This document shows, in pieces, positions 1 through 11,958 of a DNA stretch of 64,000 nucleotides. This DNA comes from Chlorophyllum brunneum (taxonomy: Eukaryota > Basidiomycota > Agaricomycetes > Agaricales > Agaricaceae), in the NCBI GenBank assembly GCA_963576785.1, contig OY756151.1:806001-870000 (forward strand). The letters run 5' to 3'. The position numbers and the translations under genes are program-made. The notes below the pieces were generated by a model, which did no database searches, was not told the origin of the DNA, and saw only the letters and a program-made list of their open reading frames with translations. Positions within the stretch are counted from its first letter, which is position 1; the number at the start of each line of letters is the position of its first letter.

Positions 1-3000
1 ATGAAGAACAATGGTCGTTGAGCTGACTCACCCGCTAGAAGGGCCCCATTTATGATCCTTACTTCCACGAATAACTCTCACAGGATGTCTCGTCTCGGTG
101 TTTCTCTGTTGATGAACAGAATCAGATTATGTCACGCGTTTTGCACCACACGTACTTACCAGGAGAGTGCTATTGGAAGAATGTTCAAATTGTTGATCAG
201 CCGTCTGCGGTTCCGACTAGCGAAAACAACATGAGTCAGTATTAGTCACTGTACACCTGGTTAGAAAGCACATACACCACCACCAAAGCTACTGTCCTGC
301 CCTCCGGCCCCGGTGTACCATCTGGATATACATTGTGAGCCGAGTCTGTTGGGATTAAAGGAACACGCGACTCACATCACATCACCCTCATCAATATCAT
401 CCTCATACCCATCGTTCACCACGATCGAGTACGCTCCCCCACGGGCGTTTCCTACAATGCCTTTCATAGGCGCTCGATGGACTTTTGCGTCGTTACAAGC
501 CTTCCTACAGGTGCAAAATTTCAATCGTCAAGCACCGTCAACACCCCACCCTTAGCTCCTTGTGACTACGTACCGACTTGCAAAGAGCTGGCCTACAGGA
601 CACCCATCCGGATGTCCATAGTGGTCTATCGCTGACGCCTCGCTGGAACCCAATAACCAGTTCGCCGGGGACACGAGGCCCGTGGTCGAAGTTGAGCCAT
701 TCATATTGGTGTGATCATTATTGGTGCGATAGATGCCAAACTGGTCTTGTTGCATGATTTGCGCGCGTCTGAATTTATCAGTGATCAAAACTATATCAAA
801 GAGAGGAAGCAGACGCACAATCTTTCCATAGCCATAATGGCAAAAGGAATTCCAGGATTCGTTTGAGTCTGGCCGCGTTTTAAAGTCCGAACTTTGGACT
901 CGGAATTACGTGGTACTAATATAAGATCACTCTGTCACATTTCTGAGAAACGTGACCATCTGTCACTCTGTGTGGCTCTGACTAGGGGTTCCTTCTGTAA
1001 CTGGGCACCACGATATAAATTGTTGAGATAAATAAAAATAAAAAGACATTAGCAGTTCCTTTTTTTCCTCGAGTAAAGTTTCCTGCACACAAGACTTGAA
1101 TAGAAAATTGGCAAGGCCAATTCAATTATAATTTGCAAAAGGACATCATCTATCTTGTTCAATAACACCCAATAATTCCATCCCCAAAATGTGAAAGCTC
1201 TGGGTGAGATGTCCTGGTGGTGGTGATGGTGGTGGTAGTTTTAAGTTTGAATGTGGCAGTATATCTTAGCCAGATTAATGGGAACAATAACTATTTCCAG
1301 CAGTAAACAAGGTGTTAAATGTATTATAGTCAAGATAGGAATGTGTGCATTGACAAGACATTGAAATGCTTTGATAGAATAATGGAAAGCACAGTACTGG
1401 TAAACTTCTCCAGGGAACTCATATCAAAAATTGCTTTTTCACTGGATTTCAGCCAGAGGCATTACTCTCATAAATAGGGTATCTTCAGTAATGGATGATT
1501 TCTCTGTCACTTGTCAATATGAATATGAAAAGTAGCTTGAACATGGACTTTGGTGCTTGAAACCTTGAAACCAATATTCATAGTTAATAAGTGAGGTAGA
1601 GTCAACCCAGCAGCATTCACTATGGATAGCCCATGAAGGGGCCACCAGCCAATGTCTTTAAGGGCAATCGGAACAACAATCAGGAGCATACTAGAAGTGC
1701 AATATCACAAATCAGCTTACATACATTCTTGACACACACACACTCATAAGCCATGCAAAGAGGTAGATTTATTTGGAAGGTATGTACCAGTACAGTTGAC
1801 TGCTTCTAAATCTCTGAAACAAAAAGTCCAATGGAAGGAGACTCTTCACAGCTAGATTGTACATGGAGCACACTGCACTGCACCATATTGCACAGGCTTC
1901 TCGGTACTGTTTGTGCTGTATCACAAGACCGGAGCCACTAGGAGTCCAGGATAATCGACATTAGCACTGGAAGGAGACCTCCGACATCCGGAAACTGGAT
2001 GTTAGTGTAAAATGTGATGGGTTCAGTGTGGTTTACCATCAGGAATGGGTGCTATTAACTTCAAGAAAGCTTTGACTTGGCAGTGACATAGAGCTGTGCA
2101 AACCTCGCTTGCACTCATGGGACTGGGAAAGGATATACTGGGGCCGAACTATGTCCAAAACAAATTTAAATTTCTGGAGGGGCACCATAAACCACTTCTG
2201 GTTTATCCCGAGGGTGCTGCTGACAGAGAATGATCGTAGGTCCATGCATTATGTGATATGTAAAGAGTAGCTTAGTGGCTGAGTCAAGAGATAAGGTCTC
2301 CAAAAGGTGGTGTCGGTGATAGGGGCAAAAGAGGTGAAACCAGGCAAGGCCACGAACAATTTCCGAACTCGCTCTAAGGTGGTCATTCCTCAGTGCAAAA
2401 GGGATAGTGTCGCAGTGCCTTTCTCAACTTCCGTGAGCAAGCAGTTGTCAAATCATGCCGAGAACCTTCGTAATTTCCAGACGTTCATCCGCCAAATTGT
2501 CTGAAAGGACATGGTCTTCAAATGAGCTCTTGGTGATTAGAAATAATCCATAACACAGACGTAGAAGGAAAACAGGTTGATGAGGTCCAATACTCTGGGA
2601 TTTGAGAAAAGGAGCTCCTTGATATATTATGTATTCTTTGTATAACGAATCAGGTAGCCAATCGTTGTATTCATCGCAGGCAAAGTTGTTTTAATACGAA
2701 ACCAGCTCCCGTGTGCTTGACAAGGATATCGAGCACCACGACGTCATTGTAAGATAAGCTCGGACGATCGATCCACGAGCGTAACCATTGGTGCTCTTGA
2801 GAGGATGATGCGTGATGTCGTACACAATACCCGGGATCTGGCAAGGAATCCTTCACAATTGATCGTGGGGATAATCCGGCGTGGAGGCCGAAAATGGCTG
2901 CTGGGTCCATGAAGTCGGCGGCGGGTAGAACAGCGCCACTTGGAATAACCGGTCGCGAGGTAAAATGACATCGACAATGTGTGAGAGTGGTCGATATGCG

Positions 3001-3083
3001 TATGTGCGTCCTCGCACCCTGCGGGGGGTGGCTTGTGGATGAGATTGAGAGCATAATCTCAGGACAAGATTAGGTTGAAGTGC
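1..3083. other. no supportable gene
   Basis: No reading frame here could be joined by splice sites into a recognisable protein. A GGT/GAT-rich simple repeat lies near 1212-1240, and an AT-rich stretch runs from about 1020 to 1500. Between 2670 and 3120 all three minus frames stay open for about 80-125 codons. None of the three translations is recognisable and the frames contradict each other, so I treat this as locally GC-rich sequence or a decayed gene upstream of the zinc-finger gene. Confidence 0.5.
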
Positions 3084-3152
3084 ATGCCAAACAGAGCAAA
3101 ACACAGAACCCGCCAAGTCGCGTCAGACATAACATACTTCCGCAGACATATA

Positions 3153-4592
3153 ATGCGCCGGCCACAAGCTGCATCTACACCACAGGATGACATAGACCAC
3201 ACTCCTCCCTCCCCAACTTCCTCTACATCTACATCACCTCCCCCCGCTGCCCCCGACGACCGCGACTCGTCCAGCGAAAACCCCGCAGAACCCAGTTCAG
3301 TACCTCATTCCCGAGCGGGTTCACAAATCCCCGAGGACGGGGATCCGGAAGCTATTCCAGAAGACAGTGTTACCTGCCAATGGGATGACTGTGGAATCGT
3401 ATTTACCCATCTACCGACTTTGATTGATCACATACACAATGGTGGGTGATGAGCGCCCTCTTAAAAAATTCGGAGCGACGGGCTACAATTCGCATCCAGA
3501 ACATATTGGCGTTCATAAATCCAGTTATACATGTGAATGGGCAACGTGTCAGCGTCGTGGTCTACCCCAGACCTCGAGGTTCGCCTTAATATCCCATATC
3601 CGGTCGCATACCGGCGAGAAACCGTTTACATGCTCTAAGCCCGGTAAGTTAGCTCCCTTACGTGTCCAGTCTTCGAAAAAGAAGAATTCATTTATTTTTA
3701 CGATCCCATCCCTTTTAAACTCTGTTCTCTAGAATGTGACAAGTCCTTCACTCGCTCGGACGCCCTTGCGAAACACATGCGTCTACAACACAACATCGAA
3801 CCACCCGCGCCTGGGAGAGGCGGGAATAGAAAGCGCAAAAGAGGGGCTGAAGAGTCTTCTTCCGCTACCGCCATGCAAGGTAGCAACCCGGCCTTATCCC
3901 ATCCTGCGTCTTCGGGCCACGCCGCTGCTTTCAGCACTTTCAAAGTTGAGCCACGCACACCCTCCGAACTCATTGACGACATCACCCTCATCACTCATCG
4001 AGACAAGGAATATTTCAATGGCCCCTCTAACACAAACGGTCGACTACGCAGATCACCTAGCCCACACGATCGCCCACCTTTCTCTTATACATCAATACCT
4101 TTCCCATCCAGTAGATATTCTAACGGGAATGATGAGGAGAACGACCCTTCCGCGGATGCTCTTCCAGAGTATCTGGCACAACAAATCGACCCCAAGACTG
4201 GATTAGTCAAAGGGAGGACGCCGGCAACGGTCATGTACCTCTTGATGAAGGCGAAGCACCGCTACGCCTTGGAGCAGCACGACGTATTAATGGAAGAACT
4301 AAAGACAACGAAACAAGAACTGAAGAGGATTAGAGACGATAAGGAAAGGGCCTTGAATGACGTCTTAAGGGCTTGTTTTGGGTAAGTACTCTGGTTGACC
4401 TTCATCGTACTTTCGTCCTCACTGACCGCCTTACGCAGCCCACAGGCAGAACAATTCATTGCTCCTATCGTGCCACCCAGCGTGTCGGCTACGGTACCCA
4501 ACGCCTGTCCACCTCCGACTCCTTCCCGTGATTTAGGATATAACGGTCCTGCCCCTCCGTTACCCCCATATGTTAATGGGCATGGACGATGA
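3153..4592 (+). CDS. C2H2 zinc-finger protein, Iec1/INO80-subunit-like
   Basis: Probable nuclear DNA-binding or chromatin protein of 411 aa in four exons (3153-3441, 3500-3643, 3733-4381, 4439-4592). Two splice joins rebuild zinc fingers. The first gives a C2H2 finger beginning CQWDDC and ending in the joined HIHNEH. It is followed by a second finger (CEWATC...HIRSH) and a third (CSKPEC...HMRLQH) with a TGEKP linker. A basic stretch (GGNRKRKRG) follows the fingers. Further on, a helical segment of about 45 residues (KARHRYALEQHD to LRACFG) is rich in charged residues. This order of fingers plus helix resembles fission-yeast Iec1, a subunit of the INO80 remodelling complex; that assignment is by memory of the family. 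An upstream in-frame ATG at 3084 would add 23 residues. A GLI/YY1-like transcription factor is the alternative reading. Confidence 0.75.
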
Positions 4593-6569
4593 GCTCTCTT
4601 CACGTGGGGACAGTTCTTTGTATGCATTGTCTATCTCTCGTTTTACGTTCGGTTTTGTTGTATTCTTGGCAGGTTCATACACCGAAGTTCTTTCATTGTG
4701 GTGTAGAATATGCTCACATGGTGTTGTTGCCGCCTCGACGGCGCCAAGGCCGAGCCCGACCCTGCTTCCCTCCGTCCTCAAGGTTCAGGGTCAGACGCCT
4801 CCAAAGGAGTGCCATGAGAAACTGGCATGAGTATACCGAAATCTACGGAACCAGGCCCACAAAATAGTGCGCTATTCGGTTCAAATGCAGTGATTAACAA
4901 AAAAAATCATAGCCGAACATAGCACAACTTGGACTGGTGGCCAAATGCCGGGAAGCGATGTGAGCCAGTTAAAGTCTAGTGATGCCTATTTATGGGCCAG
5001 CGTCTCTTCTCTGATACGTCTGTTACTTCTATCGTCACACGTGTTTTGAGGTTGAGAGCCAAGTAAATTCCTCCGCTTACTGAAATAACTCATTGCTTGT
5101 TTAGGGAAATACATGTGGTTACAGAGAAGAGTCCGTCAGAATTCGTTCGCCCAGATGAAGTAGCTCCGATCAAGGGCTATGCATCGCGTATCAGGGGCTT
5201 ATTTTGCTTGTCATCGATTCCTACATATTTCCTAAGTGGTCGGCGGGAGACAGTAATAATTATGATATGTTTATGGTAAGGTACTCTTCCAGATGTCTTC
5301 ACGAAAGATCATGAAAGTCTCAGAGTTTTGGATCAGGAATCAGGATAGGTCAACCCTCGACCATTCTACTATACTTCTCATTGCTCACAAGGTTCTAGTC
5401 ACACACTCTTGATCAAGGTGTGGCTTCCGCCTTATTAATCGCCCTTCGTATCCGCATCACTTCCCTGTGAACCGACTCCTGGTCATCAACTTCCGCACGG
5501 CACTTCGTGGCCATCTTCGAAATGGGACAAAAGCGTCTTCAGAGCCCGAGTGCCTGGAAATTTCATCAGAGTTCGACAAACGAGGCAGCCCCCCCGGCAG
5601 CGAATTATCAGCGTCAGCACTCCTGCGGGTTATCAGCATACATACCATCTGGGGCCAGATTTACGCCTGTAAAGCAGTGCAATATCATTGGAGATTAACG
5701 GCTCCAATGAGGTACTTCGGGGTATCAACCCCACCAAGTCCCGCAGCTTGACATCAGCGTTGGCTAATGGGCGCATACCCACCGACAAACCCGTTTCAAC
5801 AAACGTTCTGCATAGTTGGATTCCGGCTCGAATAGAGACGATGTTCCAGAATTGGTTAGGACAGCCGCAATCAAATTGCGTATTTTGGGTTCAGAGAAGA
5901 GGCACCTGCATGCCTCAATGGCACAACCTGAGACTCGGATACCATTTTTTGGGAGCCTTGAGCGCACTGAGCGCTTTCCGAGGATGCCGGTCCAAGAAAT
6001 AGTGGTACTGCGACCGATCAGCCAAAGTTCCGCATAAGTGTGATAATAATGAAACCAACGTAGCCGCGCATGGGTTTGAATCTACGTCGTAATTATGCGC
6101 TGACGCAAAGTGATTGTCCCGCTTGCGGGCAGCCCGACTAGCCAGCGCTCCAACTTCCGGGATCCCGGACTTCAAGCGACTCATGGTACGGCTGACTTAT
6201 CTGGAATACCGACAACACCGTGTTCGCAGCCGATCCAGATGGCCTACGGTGTCGATGCAATACCCAGTGACAAAAACTATTTATAGACATCCAACCGGAC
6301 CCTCAACACCATTCCCCAGTGCAAGCCAGGAAGTGACACCAAGCGTTGGCGCATCAATATAGCTCTATCCTTTCCAATGGAGCTTGCAAACCGGGGACAT
6401 CTCGGAGTCAAACACCGTTCAAGACGGCTTCACAGACCATTAAGGGTTGATAATTATCTCAGGCGACGGTCTGAAGGGGTAAAGATGGAGGTCATCGAAA
6501 CCTATTTAACGGAGATGAAACCAAGCCTGATACACAACTCATTTATTCATCTTGTTCTAGTAGCTTAAC
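4593..6569. other. intergenic, no supportable gene
   Basis: About 2 kb between the zinc-finger gene and the DyP peroxidase gene. Short open frames between 5460 and 6360 occur on both strands and overlap each other. None joins into a recognisable protein. The last few hundred bases probably hold the DyP promoter, but I see no clear motif. Confidence 0.5.
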
Positions 6570-8474
6570 ATGCAGACACCTGTTAACCCGAGCAATATTC
6601 AAGGAGATATTTTGTGTGTACTTCTATCTTCCTTCGAACAACCATGCTGAATGTTTTCGCCCTTGTCTCCTTTCTCTAGGGCTGGTGGGCTCCCAAAGAA
6701 GACACAGACTTACCTGTTCTTTCAAATCACCGACGGAAAAAAATTCGTTGACGACCTTGCCAAGTTGGTACCCTTGATCAAGACAGTTGAACAGACCCTT
6801 CAGGACAGGGATGCTATCGCCAAACACAAGAAGGAGAGGAAGCATGGTCTGATCAAGATGGTTGGTGTGAACATTTCCCTATCGTACACCGGTCTTAGAG
6901 CTGTGAGTGATACTACCTCCTCGTCAGTTTCAACAACAGTCTAAGCAGCGAGAACCAAGATGGGTGTACCTGATGACACAATCACCAAATCTTCACTGGG
7001 GACGGATAGCGGAATTTTCAAGGGCGGTGCAGTCAAGGACGCGCCACATTTGGGAGATCCTACGGTTCCTGTCGACCCTAGTAATCCCAATTCCGGTGTC
7101 AAACCTGACTGGGAACCGGCGTTTTTGGACCAACTTGACGGCGTCATTCTTGTTGCTGGTGACAGCCACGAAACTGTTCAGGAAAAAATCAAGGATGTGA
7201 ACGCGATATTTCCGGCCGACCCCAACCATTCATCAATCAAGATTGTTGAGACCATCGTTGGTGACGTCAGACCTGGAGAGGAATCTGGCCATGAACAGTG
7301 AGGATATGATTATTTTTGGTGCCATCTGGGTACTAATAGAGACTGGGGACCACAGCTTCGGTTTCCAAGACGGTATCTCCAATCCTCTCGTTGCCGGATT
7401 CGATCCTGTTGTACCAGGACCCGCTCCAGTCGACGCAAGTTTCATCCTCACAGGCTATAATCTGCAGCAGGCTACCAAGGACTGGACCGCTGATGGAAGC
7501 TTCCTTGTCTTCAGGTATCTTTTCCAAAAGGTTCCTGAATTCAATGCTTTCCTCAAGGACAACACCCTGAAGAAACATCCCATCACGGGTGCAGATCTTC
7601 CAGAAGAACAAGGTAGTGAGCTTCTAGGTGCAAGGCTCGTTGGTCGCTGGAAAAGCGGTGAGTAAAATCGAACAAGTGAAAAAGGAGTAGTATTTACGTC
7701 CCTCCCTAGGTGCTCCAATTGATACGACACCCTTTCAGGACATCCCCCTGCTGGCGAAAGATCCCCAAAAGTGAGAACACAGACATACCTGAAAAGCGTC
7801 CATCGAACTGACAGCCTATGCCATTAGGAATAATGACTTTACGTTTGTGAATGAGTTCCGGGACAACAACAAATGTCCCTGGGCTGCACACATCCGTCGG
7901 ACGAACCCGAGGGCAGACTCTACGAGATTGGGTGCGAATTCGCTTGACCAACGTCGGATCCTCCGGCGCGGAATAGCATTTGGTCCAGAAGTGACCGTGG
8001 AGGAACAGATTAGTGACACCACCAAACTGGAGAGAGGCCTGCTCTTCGCTTGCTATCAGGCAAACATCAATACTGCTTTCAGGTTCATCCAGACAGGCGA
8101 GTGTGGCTCGTCGTGTTGTCTAGTCCACACTCCATTGATGATCGATTGTCTCCGACAGCTTGGGCCAATAACCCCACCTTCCCTTTCATCAATCAGGATC
8201 CTTCTCCGGGATTCCAGGGCGGGTATGTAATGTTGGGTTAGGAGATTCACAATTTGCGACTGAACATGCTGTTTCTAGTCTAGATCCCCTCATCGGCCAA
8301 GCTACCGACGGTAACAAACGACAGATGGCTGGATATGATCCTCTTACGGCCAATGTCCCGTCGCAGACACCATTGTCGATGTCTAATTTCGTCGTACCAC
8401 GAGGTGGTGGCTACTTCTTCACCCCGCCTATCAAGCTTTTGCGCGAATTCCGCGCCTTCCTTGCTGATGCTTGA
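6570..8474 (+). CDS. DyP-type (dye-decolorizing) peroxidase
   Basis: Heme peroxidase oxidising dyes and phenolics with hydrogen peroxide. Eight exons (6570-6613, 6680-6902, 6960-7297, 7356-7657, 7710-7770, 7828-8096, 8159-8222, 8279-8474) give 498 aa, the usual size for the fungal type. The family signature GxxDG is present as GFQDGIS, rebuilt across the intron at 7298-7355, and carries the distal Asp. The proximal heme His lies in AAHIRRTNPR. The N-terminus NPSNIQGDILAGGLPKK matches the start of the mature enzyme. No signal peptide precedes it: the nearest upstream acceptor (CTAG ending at 6560) would put TAG in frame. The intron at 8097-8158 starts with GC instead of GT. Neighbours are not obviously related. 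The family call is very secure; secretion is doubtful. Confidence 0.95.
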
Positions 8475-8692
8475 AGACCGAAGATGTGGTCTAGGCTCCG
8501 GATAGTCCTATATTATGTATTATATCTACTACCTTCGTATTAACGATGCCGAAATGCTCATCGTTTACTCCACGCCTCATGTACAAAAGCTTGCTTGACA
8601 GGCATGCTGCGCAGGAGACCTCATTCGAACATCTTTTTGTGTTTGTGAGAATATAAGGAAGCGAAGCCTCCGCATACCGGTGACTTAACACC

Positions 8693-9473
8693 ATGACTAT
8701 CCATGATCTTGACTTTCGCGAGGAGGTATAGATACCTGCCTCCCGCATGGTCCGTTGCTGATATACAACCCCTTCGCAGAAACTATTCCCCAATTTCAGC
8801 CAACTTCCCTGTGATAATGATTACAACGTCAATTTTTATAAGGAAGATAAATGGAGTGGCATTTTGGGACCTCGCCGTCATTGGTGCTTCCTGGTAGAAA
8901 TCACTGAATGTGTCCCTTGGATTCGTCCAGCGTATTTTGCCAAAGACACCGATGGAGCGACGATATATATCGCCTTCCATACGGATGATAGATCTCCGGG
9001 TATCTTGCGTGAGTGTAAAGTCGGAGATACTATGGCAATCATGTATGCCAATAGCCATGGGTTTATGGATGGGAAGATGGGCATCCGAGTGGAAGCAGAC
9101 GAATTTGTCAAGGTATGCCTTCAGTGCCATAATCCATAATGGAAGGAATGTGACGTCTGTTCAGCTGTTTCATTGTAGCCTTGACAATATTGCTCAAGTC
9201 GGCGAGGCTCTAAATGCAAAACCAGGTTCCTGTCGTGCATGTGGTAAACCGGCGACTTCTCAATGTGCAAAGTGTACAATGAGATATTGTAGCAAGGTAT
9301 ACCCACACCAGCTCAAGGTGGCTTCCGTCTACTGAGTTTCATTGTACGCGATACAGGGATGTCAGGTTGCTGACTGGAAGCCAAAGCACAAGCAAGAATG
9401 CATTGTAGGAAGATCCATCACGCAATGGAAGTCCTTCGACTGGTGGAAATTCGACGACTTTAGATCACCATGA
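8693..9473 (+). CDS. MYND-type zinc-finger protein
   Basis: Protein of 204 aa in four exons (8693-8725, 8780-9112, 9165-9296, 9357-9473). The first join is MTIHDLDFREE to KLFPNFSQLP, and the frame then stays open through HWCFLVEITECVPWIRPAYF. The C-terminus is a MYND finger: CRAC, CAKC, YCSKGCQVADW, then the terminal H and C of KPKHKQEC. The tail SFDWWKFDDFRSP resembles many short mushroom MYND proteins whose N-terminal domain is of unknown function. MYND fingers bind proline-rich protein motifs rather than DNA, so a protein-interaction role is inferred. It starts 218 bp downstream of the DyP stop, on the same strand. Confidence 0.85.
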
Positions 9474-9762
9474 TGGGGATTGAAGTTCTGGTTTGAGGTC
9501 AGGTGGGGAAGTCGGTCTTGATGATGGCCCGACATGTATTTGTTTTTTTTTCGTAGGTAGGTAGTACGTTGTATCACTTGGTCGTCTAGTGCGTTGCCAC
9601 ACACAAACGTGGTGGCTCATCCATTTCTCCACAATGATAGTACACCACAATGCTCACCACGGGCACTGCCCTACCACGGACTGATTGTGCATGTTTATCC
9701 TGGAAGCTATTACCCTCAGCACTATCATCCTCTCTACCGCGCCAAACTCCAATTCCATCACC

Positions 9763-11079
9763 ATGCATCAAACGAAGAAACGCAAACGTCATTCTGACAA
9801 TACTCATAAACGAGGTTTCCTGCGCCACAATGACCAGGAAGGTTATGAATACCAACGGCGCCAACCCGAACAGGATCCAATGCTATTCATACAGGCACAT
9901 GAAGCAGACCTGCGTCGGGGTGTACAAGCTGAAGAGCTGGCCGCGTCTTTAGAGGTAGTCGAATATATAGACACTCCAACCCGCAATGAACGTCCCCAGG
10001 TGAGACCACGGATTGGCCGCGCTCTGATTCACTGGGCTGGCGGAAGTGGTCCCCCTAACAGTCTTTTTGATGGGGATGAAGAAGAGACCATTAGTCTTGG
10101 AGCTCAGAAGGCAACCAAGGACACTCATGTTATTCGGGATGAATCTGGAATTTGGGTAGATAGGTAGGTCAATCCGAAAGGCGCCCAAAGCTTTGCACCA
10201 GGGACGCCATTATGTGCCCTAAATCCTCATCTCGCGTTTGTGCTCTGCTTATCACGGTTATGACCAGTCAACAAGTCAATTCTCTCTTCTGGTTTTCTGT
10301 CATCAGAACGATATTAATGTTGGTAATCTGTAGATACGATGCTCGCCTCTTGCTAGACGCATTACCAAGCTTTGCAACCTCCTCCGGATCCGCCTCAGTG
10401 CATGCCACACCCAGCTCGCCGTCCGGATGGTCAGACCTTCCCTCTGATACGGAAGAAACGTTTCTCTTTTCACCAGAAGAGGCCGTGGATTACAGAAATG
10501 AGAAACGTCGGAGGTTACTTGAACAAGCGCACGAAGAGCGAGTGAAGGCACTCTTAGAGGAAGAAAATGAAATGCCCCGGGAAGCCGTTGACGACGATCC
10601 TTGGGGTGGAAGCGACGAGGAGGTGGGTGTATCGCAATCGAAATGGCTACCAAATCAACTCAAATTTCAACTCATAGCCCGATGATGCCCAGAAAGAACT
10701 CATGCGCAGGACCGCTGCCCACCTTGTTTCGTCTCCCAACCCCGCTCAACTCGAGATGCGGATTCTCGCGAATCATGGCGCAGATAAACGGTTTTCCTTT
10801 CTCAAGGGGCGGTGGGGCCGGTCTTGGCGGCTCGTGAAGGCGAAGTTCCGTATCGAAAGGGAAGAGAAAGAACGGAAGGAGAAGCAGGAAAAGGAACAAA
10901 AAGGACTGGGCATACTTACTGGCTATGAGTCGGGCTCAGATGCTGGGAGTGATAGTACAGAGGATCCAAAAGCGGACGGCTTTGCAGACAAAAAAGAGCT
11001 TCGGCGGCAGAGGGCGAGAGAATGGGCAGAACAAAGACGACAGTCCGCGGCTGGGGTTGGAGCCGAAGAGGAAGTATGA
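9763..11079 (+). CDS. conserved charged protein of unknown function
   Basis: 363 aa from three exons (9763-10163, 10334-10622, 10678-11079). I do not recognise the family. The start HQTKKRKRHSD is basic and looks like a nuclear localisation signal. The middle is acidic (around EENEMPREAVDDDPWGG). The C-terminal part has a dense ordered-looking block, PNPAQLEMRILANHGADKRF followed by a tryptophan-rich WGRSW segment. A Lys/Glu coiled-coil-like stretch (EREEKERKEKQEKEQK), an acidic patch, and a second charged helix with RAREWAEQRR follow. This composition suggests a nuclear RNA- or chromatin-associated protein, but that is inference. It converges with the minus-strand NTF2-like gene, with 71 bp between the stops. 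Confidence 0.75.
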
Positions 11080-11150
11080 GAAATATATCCCAGCCACTAA
11101 CGTCTATCGGAATCACAAGGGTATACCAATGACTAACGGAACAACTTGAA

Positions 11151-11958
11151 TCATCCTTGGCTGATATCATGATACAAGTCACCCTCTCCTGGGCCATCAG
11201 TGTGTGGTCTTCCAGAGTCCATATCGACGGGCCGCCAATAGCCAATAAAGTGGGCAATGCTAGCATATAGGGATGAGGCGAGTCCGGCAATAAGCAGAAT
11301 CATGCGGATGAACGGGACGAGCGGGGGTAGAAGTAAAGCCCAAAATTCCTGTTCATAATGATGAAGACGGTATAAACCTATCAGGAATGTGGACGTACAT
11401 CAGGGTGATAGAAATCCTCTTGCATTACAATGAAATACAGGCCGCCTTCTTTTTGGAGTTTCAGCCGCGTTAACAGCCTATTCAGGAAACTAAGTCCGCG
11501 GATTGTGACTGAAAAACCAGACACCTACCGGGCTGGTGCTGGCCGTATCGGTAGAAAAAACAACTTGAACCACTGAACGATGTCCAAGAACAAATAATCA
11601 TGCTCTTGATCCCAGACTATCTCATCGTTAGCCCGAGTTCTTATAGAGCGCGCAACACGAAGCATTCACCAACACTGTTCACTCTAACCTCGATATAAGG
11701 ACTCAGGACTCTATACCACCTGTTCTCAAGGCGTTCTCATCAGCATTCAGGGATCTGTGCACCAAAAAGTCCGACCCACTGATAAATCCCTAACACTGTC
11801 TTTCTCGACTCCGGACCGCTCTCGACGGCACACACGGGATGCCGGAAGCCAATTTCCGGAACCATATACCGCTCTACTGCTTTCTTCTGCACATCAGGTG
11901 AAGAAGCAGAAGTGAGTTGCAAGACAACGCCTCTGATCTCCACAGCCGGGTCCTCCAT
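11151..11958 (-). CDS. NTF2-like (SigF-type) domain protein with C-terminal membrane segment
   Basis: Rebuilt from five exons (11958-11780, 11719-11670, 11604-11529, 11489-11399, 11348-11151) into 197 aa. The N-terminal part reads MEDPAVEIRGVVLQLTS, then SPDVQKKAVERYMVPEIGF, then YQWYRVLSPYIEVRVNSVEH. This is the cone-shaped NTF2/SnoaL-like fold of the SigF type common in fungi. A hydrophobic helix (FWALLLPPLVPFIRMILLIA, continuing to about SIAHFIGYW) follows and ends in a short acidic tail. I infer a tail-anchored or single-pass membrane protein with a ligand-binding or catalytic cone domain. No function is known for this group. All splice sites are GT-AG. Confidence 0.8.

Noticed and set aside
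2671..3116. Overlapping minus-strand open frames of 77-127 codons upstream of the zinc-finger gene
   Set aside because: Three frames are open over the same bases, none is recognisable, and no splice-consistent model emerged.
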